DNA from: Fluviicola sp.
GTDB lineage: Bacteria > Bacteroidota > Bacteroidia > Flavobacteriales_D > Crocinitomicaceae
Length of the DNA: 64,000 nucleotides
Direction: 5' to 3'
Assembly (NCBI RefSeq): GCF_029266855.1
Contig: NZ_JAQSWB010000003.1
Location: 248,001 to 312,000 of the forward strand
Under the pieces are notes generated by a model. That model saw nothing but the letters and a program-made list of their open reading frames with translations, was not told the DNA's origin and did no database searches. The position numbers and the translations under genes were made by a program. Below are positions 7,786 through 16,105 of the stretch, piece by piece. Within the stretch, counting starts at the first letter, position 1. Every line of letters begins with the position of its first letter.

Positions 7786-9843
7786 TCAATTTTTCACCAC
7801 TTTTATTCTGCTTATTGAAGTTCCTTCCTGGATTTCCACCCAATAGATTCCACTGCTTAATGCACTTGATAATGTGTTCAGTTTGACTTCATTCATTCCG
7901 TATGCCGGAGTTTTTTCCATGGAACTGATCTCACTTCCGTTCAGATCAAACAGTTTAATCCGTGTATTGCTGATCCCTGCCGAAAACCACGATACATGCA
8001 GATCTTCATTAAAAGGATTCGGATAAACGGATAAGGAAGCAATTTCCTGCTCAATAATTCCCAAGTGACATGTTCCGGGAATGTTATTATCGATCCATGT
8101 TGCACGGTCGAGGATCCACGCTTTTAGCGCAGCAACTTCTCCGGGATAATCCGCTGGAATCGGGCTTGGATTTGGCCAGGTGTAAACTCCCAAAAGCGGC
8201 CACTTGTCAAAATGACGGTCTTTTGCAAGCCCGATGTATTGTGCGATGGAATCAATTTTACCATAAAGTGAATCGTTGGATAGAAAGCTTTGACGAAGTG
8301 TTGTCCAGCGACATTTTAATTCGTCCTGGAACCACGGATCTTCAAGCATACGTGTCCACCAGGTAGGTACCTGCCATCCGCCAGGACAGGTGTTGGGAAA
8401 GTCGTATTGCCATCCGGTAACGTTGTCACCGCTGCAGTAATCTGCATTCCACCAGGATAAATTAAAGTCCCACATCGGGCCCATGCGCAGTTTCCCGCCA
8501 TTGGAATCTTTCTCTTTATGAAGAAATGTGCTCAAACGGTAACCGTCTACATTCTTGCTTATTTCATTTAAGATCAGGAAATCAATAAAGGTTTCCGGAA
8601 TAGTGTACTTTCGGTAACCTGTGTTCGGATCTGCAAAAGACGGGCCAGCCAAGGCTGTTTCAAATGAATCTACATATGCCTGGATATAGTCTTTTTGCTG
8701 CTGTACGATCTCATCGGCTTTCGGATAGTGGTACAGGAAAGTAATGTCCGAATTGTCCTCGGATTGATATGGGGAGGTCCAGCCATCGTTATTTGAGCCG
8801 GTTGTTTTGTCGATTTTAATAATGTATCCGCCCGTCACGTCATCACCGGAAATATCAGTTGGGAGCAATTTTGCAATATCCACCCGGTTCGGGTCACGCT
8901 TTATTTTTTCCATTAAAGTGTAAATCCCCTGGTATTGTCCGTTGAGTACCAATTCACACAGGATCGTTCGCGAAGCATAATGCTGCATTTTGTTTGCTAA
9001 TTCGTAGGTTAAAATATTGCGCATACAACTTTTGTCATTGTACGGAGCATAGAGGATCCAATCGTGCTCCGAAGGCATTCCAAGTAGGGTAGTGTCTTTT
9101 ACGGTACCATTGATGTCGCGGGTTTCAAAACCATAGGATTTCTGCGGGAAATCACCTGATGAAGAACCTCTGCGTTCAATTCCGATCTGATTGTTGTAAG
9201 CATTCGGAAAATCACTTACATAATTGATGTTCCCCGGACCATTATCAATAAGCTTCATGTGAGCATCGATCTTGGGTTCGTCCGGAATCCCCTGGTTGTT
9301 TGTGTTCAGGATAACAATTGGAAGATTGCTGCTTAAAAAGGGCTGATAAGTAGCCGGATCATTTCCAAAAGTGATCGACCAGGAATCCAGTGTTCCTTCA
9401 TCCCCGTTTGCCGAATCGTAAACTCTCAGTTTCCAGGTTCCGTTGGGATTTTGATTGTTGTTTGCAGCTCCAAGCGGATTCATGGGTTTGAATGTTCCGC
9501 TAAACGGGGCGTTTTGAGTAACGATGGAAGCACTCGCGTCTTCGCGTAAACAAGTTCCGTCAAAATCGTCTCCGTCTCCGCCTACAGCAGAGAAAAGGGC
9601 GATTTGAGTTCCGTCCGGAGCTTCGAGTGTAACTGTTACATCTGCGTCCCAGGAATGGGTAATGCTTAAACAAACCTGTTCCAGACCGAAGGTGGTTTGA
9701 TTAATGGAAGTTGGCAATCCGTTTACGTTTACGGATCTTATCAATTCCTGGTTGTCCTGGATGTTTCCGGATGTACCGTTGAAAGTTTGGCCAAAAGAAA
9801 TGACACTTACTAGAAGTGCAAGAGAGGAGAGTGTAGTTTTCAT
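7786..9843 (-). CDS. CotH-kinase family secreted protein with P-domain and T9SS sorting domain
   Basis: This 685-residue protein has a signal peptide (1-18), a proprotein-convertase P/HomoB-like beta-sandwich at about 25-160 (LSITHSWDADVTVTLEAPDG ... NGTWKLRVYDSANGDEGTLD), a CotH domain at about 170-560, and a type A T9SS sorting domain from about 605 (SVYPNPFNEDLHVSWF ... GIYWVEIQEG). CotH signatures are visible: PQKSYGFETRD, HDWILYAPYNDKSCMRN, and GPMWDFNLSWWN. CotH homologues in Bacillus spores are atypical protein kinases; whether this extracellular one phosphorylates anything is unknown. It is probably exported across the outer membrane by T9SS. It is 49 bp downstream of the nucleoside permease stop and may be read through from it. 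Confidence 0.9.
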   Translation of the reverse strand: MKTTLSSLALLVSVISFGQTFNGTSGNIQDNQELIRSVNVNGLPTSINQTTFGLEQVCLSITHSWDADVTVTLEAPDGTQIALFSAVGGDGDDFDGTCLREDASASIVTQNAPFSGTFKPMNPLGAANNNQNPNGTWKLRVYDSANGDEGTLDSWSITFGNDPATYQPFLSSNLPIVILNTNNQGIPDEPKIDAHMKLIDNGPGNINYVSDFPNAYNNQIGIERRGSSSGDFPQKSYGFETRDINGTVKDTTLLGMPSEHDWILYAPYNDKSCMRNILTYELANKMQHYASRTILCELVLNGQYQGIYTLMEKIKRDPNRVDIAKLLPTDISGDDVTGGYIIKIDKTTGSNNDGWTSPYQSEDNSDITFLYHYPKADEIVQQQKDYIQAYVDSFETALAGPSFADPNTGYRKYTIPETFIDFLILNEISKNVDGYRLSTFLHKEKDSNGGKLRMGPMWDFNLSWWNADYCSGDNVTGWQYDFPNTCPGGWQVPTWWTRMLEDPWFQDELKCRWTTLRQSFLSNDSLYGKIDSIAQYIGLAKDRHFDKWPLLGVYTWPNPSPIPADYPGEVAALKAWILDRATWIDNNIPGTCHLGIIEQEIASLSVYPNPFNEDLHVSWFSAGISNTRIKLFDLNGSEISSMEKTPAYGMNEVKLNTLSSALSSGIYWVEIQEGTSISRIKVVKN

Positions 9844-9892
9844 TCAATGTTATTGAAACATTAAATTACTATTAAATTATTTAGTAAACAAT

Positions 9893-11158
9893 TTAGTGTG
9901 AAAATTCCGACAATTCTGCCGGATTATGTTTATGTCTGAAGAATGCTGCAAAAAGAATGGATACGACCAATGCATATCCTGCGAAACTTAACCAGATGTG
10001 GTACCAGTCTTTCGCTCCGTTTTCAAGGATAAAAAACTGTTCGATGATCCATCCACTGATATAACTTCCCATGATTGCTCCGACTCCGTTGGTCATCATC
10101 ATAAAAAGTCCCTGTGCACTGGATCTGATTTTGGAATCGGTTGAAGTTTCAACGAAAAGTGAACCGGAAATGTTGAAAAAATCGAATGCCATGCCATAAA
10201 CAATGCAGGAGGTGATTATCATCCATAGATTTTCTTCCGGGTTTCCGAATGCAAACAGTCCGAATCTGAGCACCCAGGCAAACATGCTGATTAACATTAC
10301 CTGTTTGATTCCGAATCGTTTTAAGAAGAACGGAATAGCAAGAATGAACAGGGTCTCCGAAATTTGAGAAATGGACATGATTACCGTAGAGTATTTCACA
10401 ACCACCGAATCGGTATACCGGGGAATGTTTTTAAATTCTGAGAGATACAAATCACCATACATATTGGTAAGCTGCAGGGCTGCTCCCAATAGCATGGAGA
10501 ACAAAAAGAAAAGTGCCATTTTATAAGTTCCGAATAACTTAAATGAATCCAATCCCATAATTTCTACAAGCGATCTTTTTTCCGCTTTGGTAGTATTCGT
10601 TGGAGGGCACTTTGGAAGGGTAAAAGAATAGATGGCTAAAGCAATTGCGGCTATTCCGGCAATGACAAATTGATTTGCCGAAGCTTTGTTTCCTGTCAGG
10701 TTGGTAAACCACATTGCTGCAATAAAGCCGATGGTTCCCCAAACCCGGATTGGCGGGAATACTTTTATGACGTCAAACTGGTGATTTTTAAGAACTGTAT
10801 AACCAATTGAATTGGATAGTGAAATGGTTGGCATATAAAATACCATTGCCAGAAAGATGACCCAAAAAAAATGATTGGATGTTTCGACAAATGGTAAGAA
10901 TAGTAATACGATGCCTCCGAATAAATGAAGTATCCCGTAAAGTTTTTCCACATTGATCCATCGATCGGCGATAATACCTGTAAGTGCAGGCATGAAGAGG
11001 GATGAAAGCCCTAAAGTAGAAAATACTCCTCCGAACTCTGCTGGTCCCCAATGTTTTGTGTCAAACCAATAATTTGCAATGGTAATTAGCCAGGCTCCCC
11101 AAACAAAAAATTGGAGGAAACTCATGACAATCAGTCGAAATTTGATGGATTTCCCCAT
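9893..11158 (-). CDS. Nucleoside:H+ symporter family MFS permease
   Basis: This 421-residue inner-membrane protein has about twelve hydrophobic segments and the N-terminus typical of the NupG/XapB nucleoside symporter family (RLIVMSFLQFFVWGAWL, then a YWF pair). Family members import nucleosides with protons. The loop at residues about 195-210 is charged (NTTKAEKRSLVEIMG), as expected for the central cytoplasmic loop. The gene starts 23 bp after the bifunctional nuclease gene on the same strand; nuclease plus nucleoside uptake plus the nearby thyA suggest a shared link to nucleotide salvage, which is inference. Substrate specificity cannot be read from the sequence. Confidence 0.85.
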   Translation of the reverse strand: MGKSIKFRLIVMSFLQFFVWGAWLITIANYWFDTKHWGPAEFGGVFSTLGLSSLFMPALTGIIADRWINVEKLYGILHLFGGIVLLFLPFVETSNHFFWVIFLAMVFYMPTISLSNSIGYTVLKNHQFDVIKVFPPIRVWGTIGFIAAMWFTNLTGNKASANQFVIAGIAAIALAIYSFTLPKCPPTNTTKAEKRSLVEIMGLDSFKLFGTYKMALFFLFSMLLGAALQLTNMYGDLYLSEFKNIPRYTDSVVVKYSTVIMSISQISETLFILAIPFFLKRFGIKQVMLISMFAWVLRFGLFAFGNPEENLWMIITSCIVYGMAFDFFNISGSLFVETSTDSKIRSSAQGLFMMMTNGVGAIMGSYISGWIIEQFFILENGAKDWYHIWLSFAGYALVVSILFAAFFRHKHNPAELSEFSH

Positions 11159-11181
11159 AATAGTAGTAGCTTAATGCCGAA

Positions 11182-11757
11182 TTATTCTCCGCGTTTTTTG
11201 ATCTCGTCCCGGATTTTAGAAGCTAACTCGTAGTCTTCATTATCAATTGCGTTTTGAAGCTGTTCTTCCAACTCCTCTTTGTTCATTTTGGTGAATTCGT
11301 TTTCATCCGTATCTGCGATCTCAACTTCGTCATCGTCTTCCAGGAACTCATCGGAAAGGATTCCTGCTGAAGATAAAATGGATTCAAAGGTGTAGATCGG
11401 GCAGTCGAATCGAACGGCTAATGCAATCGCATCGGAAGTTCGTGCATCGATGTCTGAAAACACACCTTCTTTTTCGCAAACCAGTTTGGCAAAGAAGATT
11501 CCTTCCTGTAAATTGTAGATTACTACTTCTTTCAGCTGGATAGAGAACGTTTGAGCAAGTGATTTAAACAAATCATGAGTAAGCGGTCTTGTCGGAGTCA
11601 TCTTTTCCAGCTCAATGGCTATTGCCTGGGCTTCAAATCCCCCGATAATAATCGGCAAACGGCGTTTACCGCCTGATTCTGCTAAAACCAATGCATAAGC
11701 ACCACTTTGAGTCTGACTGTATGACAGTCCAATGATATCGAGTTTAATCTTGTCCAT
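11182..11757 (-). CDS. Bifunctional nuclease family (DUF151) protein with UVR motif
   Basis: The 191-residue protein carries the BFN/DUF151 domain at about 1-125 (GLSYSQTQSGAYALVLAE, PIIIGGFEAQAIAIELE, ARTSDAIALAVRFDCPIY) and ends in a UvrB/UvrC-type motif (NKEELEEQLQNAIDNEDYEL, then ASKIRDEI). An acidic linker (EFLEDDDEVEIADTDENE) joins them. Plant relatives were reported to have nuclease activity; bacterial function is unproven. This two-domain form is standard in Bacteroidota. It lies downstream of etfA but is separated from it by a strong hairpin terminator, so it likely starts its own transcript together with the permease. Confidence 0.9.
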   Translation of the reverse strand: MDKIKLDIIGLSYSQTQSGAYALVLAESGGKRRLPIIIGGFEAQAIAIELEKMTPTRPLTHDLFKSLAQTFSIQLKEVVIYNLQEGIFFAKLVCEKEGVFSDIDARTSDAIALAVRFDCPIYTFESILSSAGILSDEFLEDDDEVEIADTDENEFTKMNKEELEEQLQNAIDNEDYELASKIRDEIKKRGE

Positions 11758-11787
11758 TCGAACGTTTTCCTTACGAAGGGTTTAAAT

Positions 11788-11821
11788 AAGGAGGGAAGCA
11801 TTTGAATGTGCTTCCCTCCTT
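11788..11821 (-). terminator. Terminator after etfBA
   Basis: Perfect 13-bp arms (AAGGAGGGAAGCA and complement) with an 8-base loop lie 38 bp after the etfA stop; the minus strand continues with ATTTAAA. This is a convincing stem, with a weak U tract. Confidence 0.8.
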
Positions 11822-11859
11822 CGGATTACTTTACGTAAAAATAATTAATTTGATTAATC

Positions 11860-12810
11860 TTAGTGCGGTGTTGAGCGGAATTTTTTTACAGCCTCCGTTA
11901 ATTTCGGAAGTACTTCGAAAACATCACCCACTACTCCGTAATCAGCAGCCTTAAAGAAAGGGGCCTCAGGATCAGTGTTTATAACTACAATTACCTTCGA
12001 ACCGTTTACTCCTGCCAAATGCTGGATTGCTCCCGAAATACCGGCTGCAATGTATAAATTCGGACGAATGGCAACTCCCGTTTGTCCTACGTGTTCGTGA
12101 TGAGGTCTCCAGCCAATGTCAGCTACAGGTCGCGAACATGCTGTCGCTGCACCCAATGCTTTCGCTAAATCTTCTACGATTCCCCAATTCTCCGGACCTT
12201 TCAATCCACGACCCGCAGATACAACCAATTCGGCTTCCGGTAACGGAATTTCACCTTCTGGTATTTTCGTTTCTACTACTTTGATTGCTGCAGTTCCTGC
12301 TGCTCCGTCAAATGCTTCTACCGGACAAGCTGAACCTGTTTTTTCCGGTTGGAATGAATTCGGAAGAAGTGAAATGATTTTCTTCGGAGATTTTACGGAA
12401 ACAAATCCGAATGCCTTTCCTGAGAATACATTTACTTTCACCGTAAATCCGTTTGCTGTGTTCGGAACATCAACGGCACCTGAAATCAAACCTGCTTTCA
12501 AACGAACCGATAAACGCGATGCAACTGCTTTGGCAACCAAGTCATGAGAGAAAATGATTAATTCCGCTCCCGTCGATTCTGCCGCTTTTGCAATCATGCG
12601 AGTCACTTGCTGCGAATCTTCAGTTGCAACCGAACGGTCTACCAGTACTCTTTCAGCACCGTATTCACCTAAAGTTGCTAAAGTTGAATCATCTACCGAT
12701 CCGGTAGCAACAACTGTGATTGTTCCACCAATTTTCTTGGCATAAGTAACAGCTTCAAGCGCACTTTTTGCAAGGTGATTGGATGAATTGATATAAACTA
12801 AAATATTCAT
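11860..12810 (-). CDS. etfA: Electron transfer flavoprotein alpha subunit
   Basis: EtfA pairs with EtfB to carry electrons from acyl-CoA dehydrogenases to the quinone pool. The 316-residue protein has the ETF N-terminal domain at about 1-180 and the FAD-binding C-terminal domain with the signature LYIAAGISGAIQHLAGVNGS followed by VIVVINTDPEAPFFKAADYG. The length is normal for the family. etfB lies 16 bp upstream on the same strand, so the two are one operon, ended by the hairpin at 11788-11821. Confidence 0.96.
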   Translation of the reverse strand: MNILVYINSSNHLAKSALEAVTYAKKIGGTITVVATGSVDDSTLATLGEYGAERVLVDRSVATEDSQQVTRMIAKAAESTGAELIIFSHDLVAKAVASRLSVRLKAGLISGAVDVPNTANGFTVKVNVFSGKAFGFVSVKSPKKIISLLPNSFQPEKTGSACPVEAFDGAAGTAAIKVVETKIPEGEIPLPEAELVVSAGRGLKGPENWGIVEDLAKALGAATACSRPVADIGWRPHHEHVGQTGVAIRPNLYIAAGISGAIQHLAGVNGSKVIVVINTDPEAPFFKAADYGVVGDVFEVLPKLTEAVKKFRSTPH

Positions 12811-12826
12811 AATTCTTTCTTATCGA

Positions 12827-13567
12827 TTAAATAACTTTAGCCTCGTTATGTAACAAAGCAACTAATTCGTCCATATTGTTCGGATCGATCATCTTCACTG
12901 CAGATTTAGCAGCCGGTAATCCATATTCAACATATGCTGTAAGGTCCTCTACTGCTGCCGGAGCCACTACTGTAAGCGGTTTTGTACGTGCGGCCATAAT
13001 TCCGCGCATGTTCGGGATGCGTTGTTCTGCCATCCCTTTGGCACAGGAAACTACTAATGGAAGACTCGCTTCAACAACCTGAACACCACCAACGATTTCC
13101 TGCTCCATGCGTGCAGTTGTACCGTTAATGTCCAGTTTCGTTGCCAATGAAACAAATGGAAGATCCATCGCTTCTGCAATCATTCCTGCTACTTGCGACC
13201 CATTGTAGTTGATTGTTTCTTTTCCTGTAAGGATCAGATCAAATCCGTTTGTTTTTGCATATTCAGCGATTTGAACTGCCGTAAAATACGCGTCTTTCGG
13301 ATCAGCATCAATACGAACCGCATCATCAGCACCAATTGCCAGTGCTTTTCTGATGATAGCCTCATCAGCAGCGCTCCCCACCGTGATGATCGTTAAGTTT
13401 CCACCCAACGTTTCTTTCAATTCCAACCCGCGAACAAGTGCATACCACTCATCGTATGGATTGACAATGTATTGAACCCCATTTTCGTCAAATTGCTTGT
13501 TCCCGTCCGTGAAAGCAATTTTCGAAGTAGTATCTGGAGATTTACTGATACATACAAGAATTTTCAT
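12827..13567 (-). CDS. etfB: Electron transfer flavoprotein beta subunit
   Basis: The 246-residue beta subunit holds the AMP-binding site of the ETF heterodimer. Signatures include the N-terminus MKILVCISKSPDTTSKIAFT, NPYDEWYALVRGLELKE, GADDAVRID and the family block VSLATKLDINGTTARMEQEI. It is first in the etfBA operon and divergent from pdhB, with a 258-bp AT-rich intergenic region holding both promoters. Confidence 0.96.
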   Translation of the reverse strand: MKILVCISKSPDTTSKIAFTDGNKQFDENGVQYIVNPYDEWYALVRGLELKETLGGNLTIITVGSAADEAIIRKALAIGADDAVRIDADPKDAYFTAVQIAEYAKTNGFDLILTGKETINYNGSQVAGMIAEAMDLPFVSLATKLDINGTTARMEQEIVGGVQVVEASLPLVVSCAKGMAEQRIPNMRGIMAARTKPLTVVAPAAVEDLTAYVEYGLPAAKSAVKMIDPNNMDELVALLHNEAKVI

Positions 13568-13757
13568 AATCTATTTTATTTAAACGTGAACTGCATGTAG
13601 TAAAATTACTCCACACAGTATTTGCTTGTTAAACTTAGTTTCGGTCACAAAAATAATCAAATCATCCTAGGAAATAAAATGTTATGCATACATAGTAAGG
13701 CTAGGTTTTAAACAATTTGTTCACTATTTCCTGAAAATGTGTCTTCTTACTCCTCAT

Positions 13758-13792
13758 TTTGATACGCCTGAAACGAATTTTGATTAATTTTG
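13758..13792 (+). promoter_or_regulatory. Probable pdhB promoter
   Basis: TAATTTTG at 13785-13792 matches the TAnnTTTG -7 box, with TTTG at 13758-13761 as a -33 candidate, spacing 23. The pdhB ATG is 33 bases after the -7 box. Confidence 0.55.
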
Positions 13793-13825
13793 ACCTGCTT
13801 TAAAGCGAAATAAAAAAAGATAAGA

Positions 13826-14806
13826 ATGAAGACTGTTCAATTTAGAGAAGCCCTTCGTGAAGCTATGTCAGAGGAAATGCGCCGTGATAAGGGTGTTTTC
13901 TTAATGGGTGAAGAAGTTGCTGAATACAATGGAGCGTACAAAGTATCTCAGGGAATGTTGGATGAATTTGGTCCACAACGTGTCATTGACACCCCGATTG
14001 CTGAATTAGGATTTGCAGGTATTGCTGTAGGAGCTTCCATGAATGGCCTTCGCCCGATTGTTGAGTTCATGACATGGAATTTCGCAATTTTGGCTGCGGA
14101 TCAGATTATCAACTCTGCTGCAAAAATGCTGCAGATGTCTGGTGGTCAGTACGGTTGTCCGATCGTTTTTAGAGGAGGGAACGGTACTGCGGGGCAGTTG
14201 GCTGCAACTCACTCTCAAAGTTTCGAGGCGTTTTATGCGCATGTACCCGGATTAAAAGTAATCACACCATCCAATCCATACGATGCAAAAGGTTTATTGA
14301 AAGCTGCCATTCGCGATAACGATCCGGTTGTTTTCCTTGAATCGGAAAAAATGTATGGTGATAAGGGAGAGATTCCGGAAGGAGAATACATTATTCCAAT
14401 CGGAGTTGGAGATATTAAACGCAAAGGAACGGATGTAACGATCGTTTCTTTTGGTAAAATCATCAAAGTGGCTTATGAAGCAGCGGAGGTTTTGCAAAAA
14501 GAAGGAATCTCTGTTGAGATTATCGATTTAAGAACCATTCGCCCGATCGATTATCCTTTGATCGTTGAATCCGTTAAGAAAACAAACCGTTGTGTTGTAT
14601 TGGAAGAATCATGGCCTTTAGCTTCTATCTCTTCTGAAATTGCTTACCATTTGCAGCGCTACGCATTTGATCATCTGGATGCACCCGTGATGCGTGTGAC
14701 TCAAACAGATACTCCATTTGCTTTTTCACCGACATTGATCGATGCAGCATTGCCAAATGTGGAAAGATTGATTAAAGCGGTAAAAAGTACATTGTACCGA
14801 AATTAA
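13826..14806 (+). CDS. pdhB: Pyruvate dehydrogenase E1 component, beta subunit
   Basis: The 326-residue protein is the beta chain of a two-subunit E1, which with thiamine diphosphate decarboxylates pyruvate for the lipoyl E2. Signatures are GEEVAEYNGAYKVSQGMLDE, RVIDTPIAELGFAGIAVG, GLRPIVEFMTWNF and DPVVFLESEKMYG; the transketolase C-terminal domain follows from about 200 (VTIVSFGKIIKVAYEAAEVL). The alpha chain and E2 are not in this window, as is usual for flavobacteria, where pdhB is often separate. A branched-chain 2-oxoacid E1 beta is the alternative, but the motifs fit pyruvate better. A palindromic terminator follows. Confidence 0.92.
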   Translation: MKTVQFREALREAMSEEMRRDKGVFLMGEEVAEYNGAYKVSQGMLDEFGPQRVIDTPIAELGFAGIAVGASMNGLRPIVEFMTWNFAILAADQIINSAAKMLQMSGGQYGCPIVFRGGNGTAGQLAATHSQSFEAFYAHVPGLKVITPSNPYDAKGLLKAAIRDNDPVVFLESEKMYGDKGEIPEGEYIIPIGVGDIKRKGTDVTIVSFGKIIKVAYEAAEVLQKEGISVEIIDLRTIRPIDYPLIVESVKKTNRCVVLEESWPLASISSEIAYHLQRYAFDHLDAPVMRVTQTDTPFAFSPTLIDAALPNVERLIKAVKSTLYRN

Positions 14807-14822
14807 TTTAATATAGATTAAT

Positions 14823-14868
14823 AAAATAAAGAAAGGGACGCGATGCATCGCGTCCCTTTCTTTATTTT
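14823..14868. terminator. 46-bp perfect palindrome terminating pdhB and fabD
   Basis: The arms are 23 bp with no loop, centred at 14845/14846; the core is GGGACGCGATGC followed by its mirror and flanked by AAATAAAGAAA on one side and the complement on the other. It lies between converging pdhB and fabD and offers T-rich tails on both strands. The same 22-bp core recurs at 27287-27308, so it is also a dispersed repeat. Confidence 0.85.
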
Positions 14869-14923
14869 CTCGGTTCCCTTCTTATTTTGCCGGGTCCTTT
14901 TCTTTTTTATGCCTGATTCTATT

Positions 14924-15805
14924 TTAGATCTCCGCGCTTGATGTTGGAAATGCACGATCCACCTTTTTGAAAAGCCCTTGTAATACTTTTCCTGGACCGA
15001 CCTCGATCACTTCTGTTGCACCGTCAGCGATCATTTGCTGCATCGTTTGGGTCCAGCGAACCGGTGCTGTTAATTGCTCGATCAAATTCTTCTTGATCTC
15101 ATTTGGATCTGTTACCGCAGATGCTGTTGTGTTTTGATAAACCGGGCATATCGGCTTGCTGAAAGTAGTTGCTTCAATCGCTTTGGCCAATTCTTCTCGT
15201 GCCGGTTCCATCAAAGGTGAATGGAATGCGCCGCCAACCTGAAGGATCATAGCGCGTTTTGCACCTGCTTCGGTCAATTTGGCACAAGCTTCTTCCACTG
15301 CTGGAATAGCACCTGAGATTACTAATTGTCCGGGACAATTGTAGTTTGCCGGAACCACGATTCCATCAATGGATTTGCAAATATCTTCCACGATATGGTC
15401 TTCCAGTCCCAGGATAGCTGCCATCGTTGATGGAACTGCTTCACAGGCAGCCTGCATTGCCAGGGCTCTTTTGGAAACCAGGCGCAAACCGTCTTCAAAT
15501 GAAAGTGTTTTGTTTGCAACCAAAGAAGAAATTTCTCCCAGGGAATGTCCAGCAACCATATCCGGTTTAAAACTCTCTCCCAAACACGCAGCCAGAATAG
15601 TTGAATGCAGGAAGATTGCAGGTTGTGTCACTTTCGTCTGTTTCAATTCTTCGTCTGATCCCTCAAACATAATTTTTTGGATATCAAAACCAAGGATTTC
15701 ATTCGCCTGGGCGAGTAATTGTTTTGCCAGATCAGAGGAGTCGTAAAGGTCTTTTCCCATTCCTGAGAATTGAGCACCTTGTCCGGGGAATACATATGCT
15801 TTCAT
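14924..15805 (-). CDS. fabD: Malonyl-CoA:ACP transacylase
   Basis: FabD loads malonyl groups onto acyl carrier protein for fatty acid synthesis. The 293-residue protein begins MKAYVFPGQGAQFSGMGKDL and has the nucleophile Ser88 in AGHSLGE, the QPAIFLHS motif at 61-68 and the second catalytic region GGAFHSPLMEPA near residue 200. A longer frame reaching 15937 exists but its extra N-terminus is translated from intergenic repeat DNA, so I choose the ATG at 15805, which sits 19 bases after a TATATTTG -7 box. The mosaic repeat at 15873-16053 begins about 40 bp upstream of that box. Confidence 0.95.
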   Translation of the reverse strand: MKAYVFPGQGAQFSGMGKDLYDSSDLAKQLLAQANEILGFDIQKIMFEGSDEELKQTKVTQPAIFLHSTILAACLGESFKPDMVAGHSLGEISSLVANKTLSFEDGLRLVSKRALAMQAACEAVPSTMAAILGLEDHIVEDICKSIDGIVVPANYNCPGQLVISGAIPAVEEACAKLTEAGAKRAMILQVGGAFHSPLMEPAREELAKAIEATTFSKPICPVYQNTTASAVTDPNEIKKNLIEQLTAPVRWTQTMQQMIADGATEVIEVGPGKVLQGLFKKVDRAFPTSSAEI

Positions 15806-15824
15806 AATTTGTTTTTTCGAGGGG

Positions 15825-15832
15825 CAAATATA
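15825..15832 (-). promoter_or_regulatory. Probable -7 box of fabD (TATATTTG)
   Basis: The minus strand reads TATATTTG, an exact TAnnTTTG match. No TTTG -33 box is clear, because the upstream sequence runs into the repeat block that begins at about 15837. Confidence 0.6.
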
Positions 15833-15872
15833 AGAAAAAGCGATAGCTTTTGAAGACTGAGATACGACAAAC

Positions 15873-15931
15873 GTTAGTGCGAAAGTATCGAGGGATAAGC
15901 GATAGTCCGCCGCGGCGGAAAGACTAAGATA
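15873..15931. repeat. 59-bp mosaic repeat, copy A
   Basis: This copy and the one at 15995-16053 differ at only a handful of positions (GTTAGTGCGAAAGTATCGAG versus GCTAGTGCGAAAGTATCGAC at the start). Both contain the palindrome CCGCCGCGGCGG followed by AAAGACT. The period is 122 bp. Nothing in the 15806-16105 stretch looks coding in its own right; it holds the fabD promoter, these repeats, a CGCTGAAGC hairpin and a terminator. Confidence 0.85.
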
Positions 15932-15994
15932 CGACACTTACGAAGTATGCACTGCAGGTAAACGTTGCGCCTACGCTGAAGCTACTGCGTAAGC

Positions 15995-16053
15995 GCTAGT
16001 GCGAAAGTATCGACGGATAAGCGCCAGTCCGCCGCGGCGGAAAGACTGAGATA
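15995..16053. repeat. 59-bp mosaic repeat, copy B
   Basis: Direct repeat of 15873-15931, ending at the edge of the terminator of the T9SS gene. Between the copies, 15966-15995 carries CGCTGAAGCTACTGCGTAAG, a hairpin-forming block related to one in the 5' leader at 26207-26228. Confidence 0.85.
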
Positions 16054-16087
16054 AAAAAAGCCCGGACGATGAATGTCCGGGCTTTTC
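16054..16087 (-). terminator. Terminator of the T9SS protein gene
   Basis: AAAAGCCCGGAC and GTCCGGGCTTTT form a strong 12-bp stem with a short loop and a run of T on the minus strand, placed about 18 bp after the stop at 16106. Classical intrinsic terminator. Confidence 0.92.
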
Positions 16088-16105
16088 CAAATATTAGAAA
16101 GAAGT

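Noticed and set aside
13568-13825. Riboswitch in the etfB/pdhB intergenic region
   Set aside because: No conserved riboswitch core was seen; only promoter-like AT-rich sequence.
15806-15937. N-terminal extension of fabD to 15937
   Set aside because: The extra residues are translated from the promoter and the mosaic repeat; family N-terminus starts at the ATG at 15805.
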